A stretch of DNA of 64,000 nucleotides from Pseudomonas xionganensis (GTDB lineage: Bacteria; Pseudomonadota; Gammaproteobacteria; Pseudomonadales; Pseudomonadaceae). The position numbers and the translations under genes were made by a program. This document shows positions 15,545 through 22,663 of this stretch, piece by piece. The notes beneath the pieces were generated by a model. The model saw only the letters and a program-made list of their open reading frames with translations, searched no databases and had not been told where the DNA came from. Positions within the stretch are counted from its first letter, which is position 1; the number at the start of each line of letters is the position of its first letter. The stretch spans positions 395,949 to 459,948 of the forward strand of contig NZ_WKJZ01000003.1 of the NCBI RefSeq assembly GCF_009763245.1, written 5' to 3'.

Positions 15545-15545
15545 C

Positions 15546-16226
15546 TCAACCTCCCCTCTGTAGACGGAAGTGCAGGGTCTTCACCGCATCCCGGGCCACG
15601 GCCAGGCCATTCTCGGTGCGCGGAGCAAAGCGCCAGCGCTGGGCGGCGCGACGGGCTTCACGCTCAAATACATTGCTCGGGCTGGCCTCGATCACGCGCA
15701 GGTTCTCCACACGTCCGGCGCGATTGATGGTGAAAGCCAGCTTGACGTGCCCCTCGATTCCGCGCTGCAAGGCATAGCGGGGGTACTCGGGGCGCACATC
15801 GTTGAGCGGCATCACCTCGCTTTCCGGGCCACCGGCTTGACCGCCCGCCTCTTCCACTGCCGGCGCACTGGGGGCCGCTGCGCCTGCCACCAGGCCACTG
15901 AGGCTGGGGGCTGGAGCGCTGTTCAGGGCGACATTGCTGCTCAGGCTGGGCAGCGGCAGATCCAGGTTCGGCAGTGCGCTGGGGGCGGCCGCCATCGGCG
16001 TGACGGCCTGCGGGGTGGGCGGCGTCTGGGGCTGCGGCGGTTGCGGCGCCTGCTGACGCGAGCGGGTCGCGGTGCTGCTGTTGTTGGCGTCCAGGCGAAC
16101 AAAGTTGGCCACCACCAGGGGCTCATCGGTATGGCTTGGCTTGGGCGGCGCCACCATATAGAGCATCAGGCCGAACAGCATCAGGGCCATCAGGCAGCCG
16201 CCGAGCAGGGCCAGGGGCAGACGCAT
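15546..16226 (-). CDS. tonB2: TonB-family energy transducer
   Basis: The 226-residue TonB has one N-terminal membrane anchor (about residues 4-26, LALLGGCLMALMLFGLMLYMVA), a Pro/Gln-rich linker (PQPPQPQTPPTPQ) and a C-terminal TonB domain: NDVRPEYPRYALQRGIEGHV, then FTINRAGRVENLRVIEASPS, FEREARRAAQRWRFAP. It spans the periplasm to drive outer-membrane receptors using the proton-motive force harvested by ExbB/ExbD. ATG 16226-16224 overlaps the exbD stop (TGATG). The linker is short compared with TonB1 of Pseudomonas. The symbol is by type, not proven orthology. Confidence 0.88.
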   Translation of the reverse strand: MRLPLALLGGCLMALMLFGLMLYMVAPPKPSHTDEPLVVANFVRLDANNSSTATRSRQQAPQPPQPQTPPTPQAVTPMAAAPSALPNLDLPLPSLSSNVALNSAPAPSLSGLVAGAAAPSAPAVEEAGGQAGGPESEVMPLNDVRPEYPRYALQRGIEGHVKLAFTINRAGRVENLRVIEASPSNVFEREARRAAQRWRFAPRTENGLAVARDAVKTLHFRLQRGG

Positions 16227-16636
16227 CACCGCGCCCCCGCCGCTGCGGCCAGTGCGACATCCTGCACCCCGGCCAGGCGTGCCTGATCCATCACTTGTAC
16301 CACCAGGCCGGTGCGTGCCTCCTGATCGGCCTGCACCACCACCGCGCCCTCGGGCTGATCCATGCGCATACGCTCGACCTGGGCGCGCACGCTGCGTACA
16401 TCGATGACTTTCTTGTCCATCCACACCTGACCGTCAGCGGTCACGGCAATCAGGATATTGCCCTTGTCCTGGGGATTGGCGGTTTGCGCCTGGGGGCGCT
16501 GCACCTCGACCCCGGCCTCCTTGATAAAGGAGCTGGTAACGATAAAGAAGATCAGCATGATAAAGACCACATCGAGCATCGGTGTGAGGTCGATGCCGGT
16601 GTCTTCTTCGGTTTGATGGTGGCGACGCATACGCAT
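16226..16636 (-). CDS. exbD: Biopolymer transporter ExbD
   Basis: ExbD forms the proton channel with ExbB and contacts TonB. The 136-residue protein has the family pattern: short cytosolic tail, then GIDLTPMLDVVFIMLIFFIVTSSF with the essential membrane Asp in PMLDVVF (about residue 22), and a periplasmic domain ending QARLAGVQDVAL. ATG 16636 matches the start of related ExbD2 proteins. A TTG at 16651, overlapping the exbB stop as TTGA, is an alternative that would add five residues. Adjacent to exbB and tonB in a coupled series. Confidence 0.9.
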   Translation of the reverse strand: MRMRRHHQTEEDTGIDLTPMLDVVFIMLIFFIVTSSFIKEAGVEVQRPQAQTANPQDKGNILIAVTADGQVWMDKKVIDVRSVRAQVERMRMDQPEGAVVVQADQEARTGLVVQVMDQARLAGVQDVALAAAAGAR

Positions 16637-16647
16637 AATCGGCGCTC

Positions 16648-17196
16648 TCAATCGTGACGCAGCTGGTCGGCCAGCCGCTCAAGGGCCCGGCGCGCATCCC
16701 GTTCGAGACGCGCCAGGCTGAATAATCCGCTGATGGCCAGGACCATCCCGGCCATGGTCGGCAGGGTGGCCTGCCAGACCCCGGCGGCCATGCCGCGGGG
16801 GTTGCCGGTGCCGTTCAGGGCCAGCACATCGAATACCGCGACCATGCCGCTGACGGTACCGAGCAGGCCCAGCAGCGGGTACAGCGCCACCAGGGTCTTG
16901 CCCAGGCGCAACGGCCCGATCAGCTGCTGTCGGGCCTGGGCCAGCCAGGCACTGCGCACCGCCCGCGACCAGCCGCCCTGCTCGTCGGCCAGTACCTGCT
17001 GCCAGGCGCGGCGCCGCTCGCGCCCCCAGTGCGGAAACACCCGGCGCACAAACCAGAAGCGCTCGAACATCAGCCCCCAGAACAATACGCACAGCCCGGC
17101 CAGGGCCCACATCACCACACCACCGGCGCCCATAAAGTCGAGCAGGGCGTGAGCGCTGTCGAGCAGCCGCAGCCACAGGCTCAGCCCATCAGTCAC
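16648..17196 (-). CDS. exbB: MotA/TolQ/ExbB proton channel protein (ExbB)
   Basis: The 182-residue inner-membrane protein has a first span near residues 25-45 (GGVVMWALAGLCVLFWGLMF), a cytosolic loop (FERFWFVRRVFPHWG), and the two conserved C-terminal spans with LGKTLVALYPLLGLLGTVSGMV and WQATLPTMAGMVLAISGLF typical of ExbB/TolQ. It is compact relative to ExbB1. The GTG start at 17196-17194 overlaps the upstream gene by eight bases and gives the family N-terminus; no ATG is available before residue 21. It probably forms the stator pentamer with ExbD. Confidence 0.88.
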   Translation of the reverse strand: MTDGLSLWLRLLDSAHALLDFMGAGGVVMWALAGLCVLFWGLMFERFWFVRRVFPHWGRERRRAWQQVLADEQGGWSRAVRSAWLAQARQQLIGPLRLGKTLVALYPLLGLLGTVSGMVAVFDVLALNGTGNPRGMAAGVWQATLPTMAGMVLAISGLFSLARLERDARRALERLADQLRHD

Positions 17197-18538
17197 GACG
17201 CACAGTTCCCGACAGGTGCAGGGCAACCAGGCCGGCGCTCTGCTGCTCTAGCAACTGGATCAGACTCTTGCTGCGACTGGCCAGCAGGCTGTGCAGGAAC
17301 AGCAGCGGAATCGCCACAACCAGCCCCAGCACCGTGGTCACCAGGGCCTGGGAAATGCCCTCGGCCATCAGCCGCGAATCACCGCCGCCACCCTGGGTAA
17401 TGGCCTGGAAGGTGACGATCATGCCGGTCACGGTGCCTAGCAGCCCCAGCAGTGGTGCCACCGCGCAGAGCAGCTTGAGCAGGCTCTGGCCTTTCTCCAG
17501 GGGCGGAGTCTCCTGCAGGATCGCCTCGTCCAGTTTCAGCTCCAGGGTTTCCAGATCGGCCAGCTGCGGCTTGGGCCCCAACACACCGATCACTCGCCCC
17601 AGGGGGTTGTCAGCGCGCGGCTGACCGAGGTCATGCATCTGCGTATCGACACCCCGTCCGACACGCACCAGCACAGCCATGCGCCAGCCGGCCAGGGCCA
17701 GCCCCAGAGCACCGAGGGCAAGAATGATCCAGCCAACCAGGCCTCCCTGCTGCAGGCGATCCCACAGGGTTGGCTGACGTTGCAACTGGGCCAGCAGGGT
17801 GCCGCGGGTTGGATCCACAGGCAGGCTGGCCAGGGCCTGCTTGCTGCCCAGATAGTCCGCGACCTGCCCCAGGCCGCCAGGCTGCCGCGGCGGCGCCAGC
17901 AGCTCGCCGGCATCGCTGTCGTAACGCAACTGCGCCTGCTCGGCAAAGGCCGAGAAGGTGCCCACACGCAGCACGCTCTGCTCGCTGCGCGTGCCATCGG
18001 CCGCCACCACCGGCAACTGCAGGCGTTCGACACGACCACTGGCGGCCAGGTCTTCCAGCAACAGCAGCCAGTAATCCTGCAGATCGGCGGCGGCCGGCAA
18101 GGTACGACTTTGTGCCAGCGCATCAAGACGCTGCAGGCGCTGCGGGTACTGGGCGTTGAGCAGGCTGTCCTGCCACTGCCCGACCACATCCCCGGCACTC
18201 TGCCGCACCACGGCAAACAGTTCGCCCAGATGCCCTGAACGCTGTGCCAGCAGCTGCTCCAGTTCGGCCAGCTGGCGTTCCTGGCGCTCGAATTCGGCCT
18301 TCAGACGATCGGCCTCGGCTTGCTGCCGATTCAGTTCGACACGCGCCTGGGCCAACAGCTGGGCACGCTCACTGCGCTGGGCAACAAAGGCCTGCTCGCG
18401 GGCCTGCATGGCGCTGATCTCGGCGGCGCGCTCGCTGCGAATGCGCTGCAGCAACTGATCAGGGCTGAGGGTTTCGGCCATGGCACCCAGGGCCGGCAGC
18501 AGGCACAGCGCGAATAGACTCAGGCGATAGCGCATCAT
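17189..18538 (-). CDS. ttpC: TtpC-like large ExbB-family protein with periplasmic coiled coil
   Basis: The 449-residue protein has a signal peptide (residues 1-20), a long coiled-coil region (about 23-115, rich in Glu/Arg/Gln/Leu heptads), a periplasmic domain to about 262, and then a MotA/TolQ/ExbB domain with spans near 268-290, 353-377 (LLCAVAPLLGLLGTVTGMIV) and 398-419. This architecture matches TtpC, the extra component required by Vibrio TonB2 systems. Two adjacent ATGs (18538 and 18535) overlap the stop of the DUF3450 gene; the first is used. The symbol is by architecture only. Confidence 0.85.
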   Translation of the reverse strand: MMRYRLSLFALCLLPALGAMAETLSPDQLLQRIRSERAAEISAMQAREQAFVAQRSERAQLLAQARVELNRQQAEADRLKAEFERQERQLAELEQLLAQRSGHLGELFAVVRQSAGDVVGQWQDSLLNAQYPQRLQRLDALAQSRTLPAAADLQDYWLLLLEDLAASGRVERLQLPVVAADGTRSEQSVLRVGTFSAFAEQAQLRYDSDAGELLAPPRQPGGLGQVADYLGSKQALASLPVDPTRGTLLAQLQRQPTLWDRLQQGGLVGWIILALGALGLALAGWRMAVLVRVGRGVDTQMHDLGQPRADNPLGRVIGVLGPKPQLADLETLELKLDEAILQETPPLEKGQSLLKLLCAVAPLLGLLGTVTGMIVTFQAITQGGGGDSRLMAEGISQALVTTVLGLVVAIPLLFLHSLLASRSKSLIQLLEQQSAGLVALHLSGTVRRD

Positions 18539-19305
18539 TGCGCGCCCTCCACGGCCAGGGTTGTCACGGGCAGCTCCAGCAATGTCGGGGCCTGCTCCTG
18601 GCGAGCGATGGCGATGGCCTGGCGCAGGGGGCGGCGGGCACTGCCGTCGAGGCGCTGCCAACTGCGGCTGGACGCATCCCACCAACCGCTCTCATGGCCA
18701 TCCAGGGTCTGGTAATAGAGCATGACTCGACCGAGGCGAAGGAACTCCACGCTACGCGAACCCTCGGCCTCGGGCAGCTCCCCGCGCCAGGCTTCCAGGG
18801 TGCGGCCGTAGTCGCTTTCCACCTGGTAGGCCTCAAGAATGCGACGGTACTTCTCCGCCAGGCTGACATCGGCGCGCGGTAGCAGATCCTGCAACTGGGC
18901 CAGGCGATCACGCCGCTCATCCGGTAGGAAGGGCAGATCGGCAGCGATAAACTCGCCGAGCACCTCGACCATACGGCGCATCTGCGGCGTCACCGCCTCC
19001 TGGGTACGTTCGATACTTTCCAGCTGCGCCTGGTAACCCGCCAATTCCTGACGCTGTGCCAGCACCAGCTCACGCAGCTGGATGTTGTAGCCGCGCAAGG
19101 CTTCTGCCTGCTGCAGGGCATGACGGTATTCATCGAGCATCGCCCGACTAGCATCATCCAGCTGCTCGATACGGGCCTGGGAGGCCTTGGCCTCGGCGGC
19201 CAGACGCTGACTTTCATCCAGAGCCGCATCAAGGGCGGTCGCCATCACGGGGGCACTGACCAGAGCCAACGCCACCGCCAGCAGGCGCTTGGGCAGAGGG
19301 AGCAT
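18535..19305 (-). CDS. DUF3450 periplasmic coiled-coil protein
   Basis: The 256-residue protein has a signal peptide (MLPLPKRLLAVALALVSAPVMA) and an extended coiled coil (about residues 28-95, SQRLAAEAKASQARIEQLDDASRAM...), followed by the DUF3450 domain with FIAADLPFLPDERRDRL and VMLYYQTLDGHESGWWD. DUF3450 genes head TtpC-ExbB-ExbD-TonB clusters in other Gammaproteobacteria and are thought to be periplasmic partners of the complex. ATG 19305 is preceded by AAGGA; a longer frame to 19353 reaches into the promoter. First gene of the cluster. Confidence 0.85.
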   Translation of the reverse strand: MLPLPKRLLAVALALVSAPVMATALDAALDESQRLAAEAKASQARIEQLDDASRAMLDEYRHALQQAEALRGYNIQLRELVLAQRQELAGYQAQLESIERTQEAVTPQMRRMVEVLGEFIAADLPFLPDERRDRLAQLQDLLPRADVSLAEKYRRILEAYQVESDYGRTLEAWRGELPEAEGSRSVEFLRLGRVMLYYQTLDGHESGWWDASSRSWQRLDGSARRPLRQAIAIARQEQAPTLLELPVTTLAVEGAQ

Positions 19306-19331
19306 AGAGAATCCTTGAAGAAATATATCAA

Positions 19332-19369
19332 AGAGAAGCATTATCAACTGCATTAGCAGTTGCAGGCAA
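19332..19369 (-). promoter_or_regulatory. Promoter of the TonB2-type cluster with Fur-like site and palindrome
   Basis: On the minus strand TTGCCT (19369-19364) and GATAAT (19345-19340), 18 bases apart, form a plausible sigma70 promoter. The -10 lies in TGATAATGCTTCTCT (19346-19332), whose left half matches the Fur heptamer exactly and whose right half matches 4 of 7. Between the hexamers lies a perfect palindrome, CAACTGC-ATTA-GCAGTTG (19345-19362), which looks like an operator for an unidentified dimeric regulator. Confidence 0.5.
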
Positions 19370-19515
19370 CCTCAGGATTGATCCCGCGCCCGGACTGTTG
19401 TGCCGACGCTGCGACAGCGCGTCGCACCGCCCCAGCAAAGCCCGCAGCAGAGCCGCTGCTGCACCCGCGTATGCAGCCCGCAGCAGCTCGGCGCTATAGA
19501 TAGCAAGCTAATTTA

Positions 19516-19556
19516 TTGAGCTGGATCAAGAGTCGCATTTTCCGCCGCCCTAACAT
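19516..19556 (+). promoter_or_regulatory. ANR/Fnr-type site and -10 of oprG
   Basis: TTGAG-CTGG-ATCAA (19516-19529) matches the ANR/Fnr consensus TTGAT-N4-ATCAA at 9 of 10 positions. A TAACAT -10 element (19551-19556) is placed so that the site centre falls about 41 bases before the predicted start of transcription, the classic activator position. The rest of the 293-base gap upstream (19370-19515) shows no other clear feature. Confidence 0.7.
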
Positions 19557-19598
19557 CGTACTCAGCCAATACGAACCGATGCTCTATGGGAGTGCACC

Positions 19599-20285
19599 AT
19601 GCGTAAATCAGTCTTCACCGCTTCTCTGCTGGCCCTGGCCATTGCCGCGCCCATGGCCCATGCCTATCAGGCCGGCGATATTATCGTGCGAGCCGGTGCA
19701 ATCACCGTTGACCCGCGCGAAAGCAGCAGTGATATCTGGGTCGGCGCACTGAATACTGATGTAGCCGGCACCAAAGCCACCCTGGATAGCGACACCCAGC
19801 TGGGCCTGAACTTCGCCTATATGCTGACCAGTCATGTCGGCATTGAGCTGCTGGCCGCTACCCCGTTCAGCCATGATGTCGGCGTTAAAGGTATGCCAGG
19901 TGCTTTCGCCGGGCTCAATGGCAAGCTGGGCAGCCTCAAGCATCTGCCGCCGACCGTTAGCGTGGTGTACTACCCGCTAGATTCCAGCTCGGCCTTCCAG
20001 CCCTACGTTGGCGCCGGCATCAACTACACCTGGTTCTTCGACACGGAGCTGAGCGGCGCAGCCGAGGACAAAGGTTTCAGCGGCCTGGATCTGAAAGACT
20101 CCTGGGGCCTGGCAGCTCAAGTGGGCATGGACTACATGCTGACCGAGAACCTGCTGCTCAATGCCCAGGTGCGCTATATCGATATCGACACCACCGGCAC
20201 CACCAACTTCGGCGGCGCCAAGGTCAAGGTTGATGTAGACGTAGACCCGATGGTCTATATGGTCGGCCTGGGTTACAAGTTCTAA
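19599..20285 (+). CDS. oprG: Outer membrane protein OprG (OmpW family)
   Basis: The 228-residue protein has a signal peptide (MRKSVFTASLLALAIAAPMAHA) and an eight-stranded beta-barrel pattern with the OmpW family start GDIIVRAGAITVDPRESS, the NFAYMLTSHVGIELLAATPFSHD block and the terminal VGLGYKF with C-terminal Phe for barrel assembly. OmpW/OprG proteins pass small hydrophobic molecules laterally through the outer membrane and are induced under low oxygen or iron-rich conditions in P. aeruginosa, consistent with the ANR site upstream. Followed by a bidirectional terminator. Confidence 0.93.
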   Translation: MRKSVFTASLLALAIAAPMAHAYQAGDIIVRAGAITVDPRESSSDIWVGALNTDVAGTKATLDSDTQLGLNFAYMLTSHVGIELLAATPFSHDVGVKGMPGAFAGLNGKLGSLKHLPPTVSVVYYPLDSSSAFQPYVGAGINYTWFFDTELSGAAEDKGFSGLDLKDSWGLAAQVGMDYMLTENLLLNAQVRYIDIDTTGTTNFGGAKVKVDVDVDPMVYMVGLGYKF

Positions 20286-20296
20286 CCCTGCCCCAT

Positions 20297-20327
20297 AAAA
20301 AAACCGGCTATTGCAGCCGGTTTTTTT
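20297..20327. terminator. Bidirectional terminator between oprG and the epimerase gene
   Basis: AAAAAAACCGGCT-ATTGC-AGCCGGTTTTTTT is a perfect stem with A/T runs on both sides, so it can end transcription from both directions between these convergent genes. Confidence 0.92.
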
Positions 20328-20338
20328 ATGCCTGGTGC

Positions 20339-21271
20339 TTAACCTTGCAGCAAACGCTGCAAGCCCTCGGCCAGAGGCGTTGACGCAGGCAGCTGATACG
20401 CCGCACGCAGGCGCTCGATGGCCGCCCGGGAGTGGCGAATATCACCGGCGCGCGGGGACAGATACCGTACCTCGGGCAACCCACCACAGAGCCTGCCAAC
20501 TTCGGCCAGTAGCTGATTCAGGCTGACGGCCTGATTCCAGCCCACATTCACCGCACCGAGAGGCACCTGCGGCAATTGCAGGGCCTGCACCAGCAGCTGC
20601 ACCAGATCGCTCACGTAGAAGAAATCCCGGGTCTGCTCGCCATCGCCGAATACGTTGATCGGCAGCCCCTGCTGGGCATGCTGGGTAAAGATGCTGATCA
20701 CCCCGGAATAGGGCGAGGATGGGTCCTGGCGCGGGCCGAAGATATTGAAGAAGCGAAAGATCGCAGGTTCCAGCCCATGCTGGCGGCGATAGAAATCCAG
20801 GTAATGCTCGCTGGCCAGCTTGTCCGCCGCGTAGGGGGTCAACGGCGCCTTGGCTGTATCCTCGGCAATAGCCTGGCCCTCCCCGTTATTGCCGTAGACC
20901 GCCGCACTGGAGGCAAACAACACCCGCTTTACACCGCGCTGGCGCATGGCCTCGCAGACATTCAGGGTGCCGACAAAATTGCTCTGGTGGGTGCCAACCG
21001 GATCATCCACCGAAGCCTGCACCGAGGCCACGGCGGCCAGATGAGCCACCGCCGAGCAGCCCTGCACGGCCGCACTGACCGTCGCCGCATCGGCCACATC
21101 GCCCTGAATAAACTCCAGAGCCGGATTATCCAGCGCCAGGTTGGCCAGCTTGCCCATGGACAGGTTGTCCAGCACCCGCACGACATGGCCGGCAGCCAGC
21201 AGCGCATCGACCAGATGAGAGCCGATAAAACCGGCGCCGCCGGTGACCAGAATCTTGGATAACTCAGACAT
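20339..21271 (-). CDS. NAD-dependent epimerase/dehydratase (SDR family, UDP-glucose 4-epimerase-like)
   Basis: The 310-residue protein is an extended short-chain dehydrogenase with the NAD-binding VTGGAGFIGSHLVDALL (residues about 9-25), D35-LDNLSMG, the SSAAVYG catalytic Ser region, YAADKLASEHYLDFY (the YxxxK pair intact, about residue 150) and FRFFNIFGPRQDP. It probably converts a nucleotide sugar for surface polysaccharide, but the substrate is not known. ATG 21271 is chosen because it gives the family N-terminus. It overlaps the upstream gene by eight bases. Confidence 0.88.
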   Translation of the reverse strand: MSELSKILVTGGAGFIGSHLVDALLAAGHVVRVLDNLSMGKLANLALDNPALEFIQGDVADAATVSAAVQGCSAVAHLAAVASVQASVDDPVGTHQSNFVGTLNVCEAMRQRGVKRVLFASSAAVYGNNGEGQAIAEDTAKAPLTPYAADKLASEHYLDFYRRQHGLEPAIFRFFNIFGPRQDPSSPYSGVISIFTQHAQQGLPINVFGDGEQTRDFFYVSDLVQLLVQALQLPQVPLGAVNVGWNQAVSLNQLLAEVGRLCGGLPEVRYLSPRAGDIRHSRAAIERLRAAYQLPASTPLAEGLQRLLQG

Positions 21272-22148
21272 GGCGGTAATAACGATCCAGCAGAGCAGGC
21301 AGCCCGGTACGCCAGGCCCTGGGCTTGATACCAAAGGTGTGGAAGATTTTCTTGCAGGCCAGCACGGCGTGCTGCGGCTCTTCCGCAGAGTCGGCGCGAG
21401 CGGCATGGGCCTGGGCGCCAATTTCCTCGATCAGGTTGCCATGCAGTTGGCGCGCCTCGCTCAACACCGCCTGACCCAGGGTCAGGCTGGTGGTCGCCTC
21501 ATGGCCGCCATAGTGATAGGTGCCCCACAACGGGCTGTTGCAATCGAGCTGCTTGAGCACCGCCAGAATCACCCGCGCCGCATCATCCACTGGAGTCGGA
21601 TTGCCACGTCGGTCATCGGCCAGATAGAGCACGTCGTCGCGCTCGGCACGCTGCAGAAAGCGCCCGAGCAAGCCATCCGGGCTGTCGTCCAGTAACCAGC
21701 CAAAACGCAACAGCACATTCCGCGGACAGCTGCGCCGCACCACCTGTTCCAGCGCCAGCAAAGCCTGACCGCGCGCGCCAAGGGGCAATGGATCGTCCTT
21801 TTCGCTATAGGCAGTGGCGCGCGCGCCATCGAAGACGCGGTAGCTGGAGGGTTGCAGCAGACGGATCTCATGGTGCTGGCACAGCTCAGCCAGGCGCTCG
21901 ACTGCACGGGTCTGCTCGGCAAAGCGCTCGGCGCTGACCTCGGCGGACTGGAACCAGTCGAAGTAGTAGGCCAGGTTGACCAGAGCATCAGGACGGGTCT
22001 CGTCCAGCAACTGGGTCAGGCTGGCCGGATCCCAGCCGGATTCCGGCGGTCTGGGGGCGAGAAAGCCGATGTCTTCCTCGGCGCCCAGACGGATCAGTGC
22101 CTGCCCCAGGGCGTTACCGCCCCCCAGCAGCATCAAGCGCATGCGCAT
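21264..22148 (-). CDS. RmlD-like NAD(P)-binding sugar-nucleotide protein, catalytic pair missing
   Basis: The 294-residue protein has an SDR-like nucleotide-binding start (MLLGGGNALGQALIRLG), a PDALVNLAYYFDWFQSAE segment, and LLQPSSYRVFDGARATAYSEKDDPLPLG as in RmlD (dTDP-4-dehydrorhamnose reductase). At the usual YxxxK position the sequence reads GARGQALLALEQ, so both catalytic Tyr and Lys appear absent. It may therefore be a non-catalytic or altered member of the family. It is paired with the intact epimerase gene downstream, as in P. aeruginosa (from memory). First ATG of two (MRMR). Confidence 0.75.
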   Translation of the reverse strand: MRMRLMLLGGGNALGQALIRLGAEEDIGFLAPRPPESGWDPASLTQLLDETRPDALVNLAYYFDWFQSAEVSAERFAEQTRAVERLAELCQHHEIRLLQPSSYRVFDGARATAYSEKDDPLPLGARGQALLALEQVVRRSCPRNVLLRFGWLLDDSPDGLLGRFLQRAERDDVLYLADDRRGNPTPVDDAARVILAVLKQLDCNSPLWGTYHYGGHEATTSLTLGQAVLSEARQLHGNLIEEIGAQAHAARADSAEEPQHAVLACKKIFHTFGIKPRAWRTGLPALLDRYYRHV

Positions 22149-22163
22149 AAACGGCGGCAGCCT

Positions 22164-22646
22164 TTAGAACGGAATATCGTCGTCGAAGCTGTCATAGTCC
22201 GGGGCGGGCTGGGCAGCCGGCTGCGGCGCCGGGCGGGCCTGCTGCTGCGGCTCGCGCTGAGGGGCTGGGCGAGACTGACGCGGCGCGGAATCGTCACCAC
22301 TGGGACGGCCGCCGAGCAGCTGCATGGTGCCCTGCATATCGACGATGATCTCCGTGGTGTAACGCTTGATGCCGTCTTTTTCCCACTCGCGGGTCTGCAG
22401 CTTGCCTTCGATATACACCTGGGAACCTTTGCGCAGGTATTCGCCGGCAATCTCGGCCACCTTGCCGAACAGGGCAACGCGGTGCCACTCGGTCTTCTCG
22501 ACCTTCTGCCCGGTCTGCTTGTCGGTCCACTGCTCGCTGGTCGCCAGGCTCAGGTTGGTGACAGCGTTGCCGCTGGGCAGGTAGCGGACTTCCGGGTCCT
22601 GACCGCAGGTGCCGACCAGAATGACTTTGTTAACCCCACGGGCCAT
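22164..22646 (-). CDS. ssb: Single-stranded DNA-binding protein
   Basis: SSB coats single-stranded DNA and recruits replication and repair proteins. The 160-residue protein has the OB-fold ([29 protein letters not shown], residues 1-110), a Gln/Pro-rich linker and the conserved acidic tip DDDIPF that binds partner proteins. Normal length. It follows the MFS gene (18 bases) on the minus strand, near uvrA, the neighbour of ssb in many Gammaproteobacteria. Confidence 0.97.
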   Translation of the reverse strand: MARGVNKVILVGTCGQDPEVRYLPSGNAVTNLSLATSEQWTDKQTGQKVEKTEWHRVALFGKVAEIAGEYLRKGSQVYIEGKLQTREWEKDGIKRYTTEIIVDMQGTMQLLGGRPSGDDSAPRQSRPAPQREPQQQARPAPQPAAQPAPDYDSFDDDIPF

Positions 22647-22663
22647 AACGTTCTCCTAAGCTC

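Noticed and set aside
16637..16651. TTG start for ExbD overlapping the exbB stop
   Set aside because: It would add five residues not usual in ExbD2 proteins. It is kept only as an alternative because TTGA coupling is possible.
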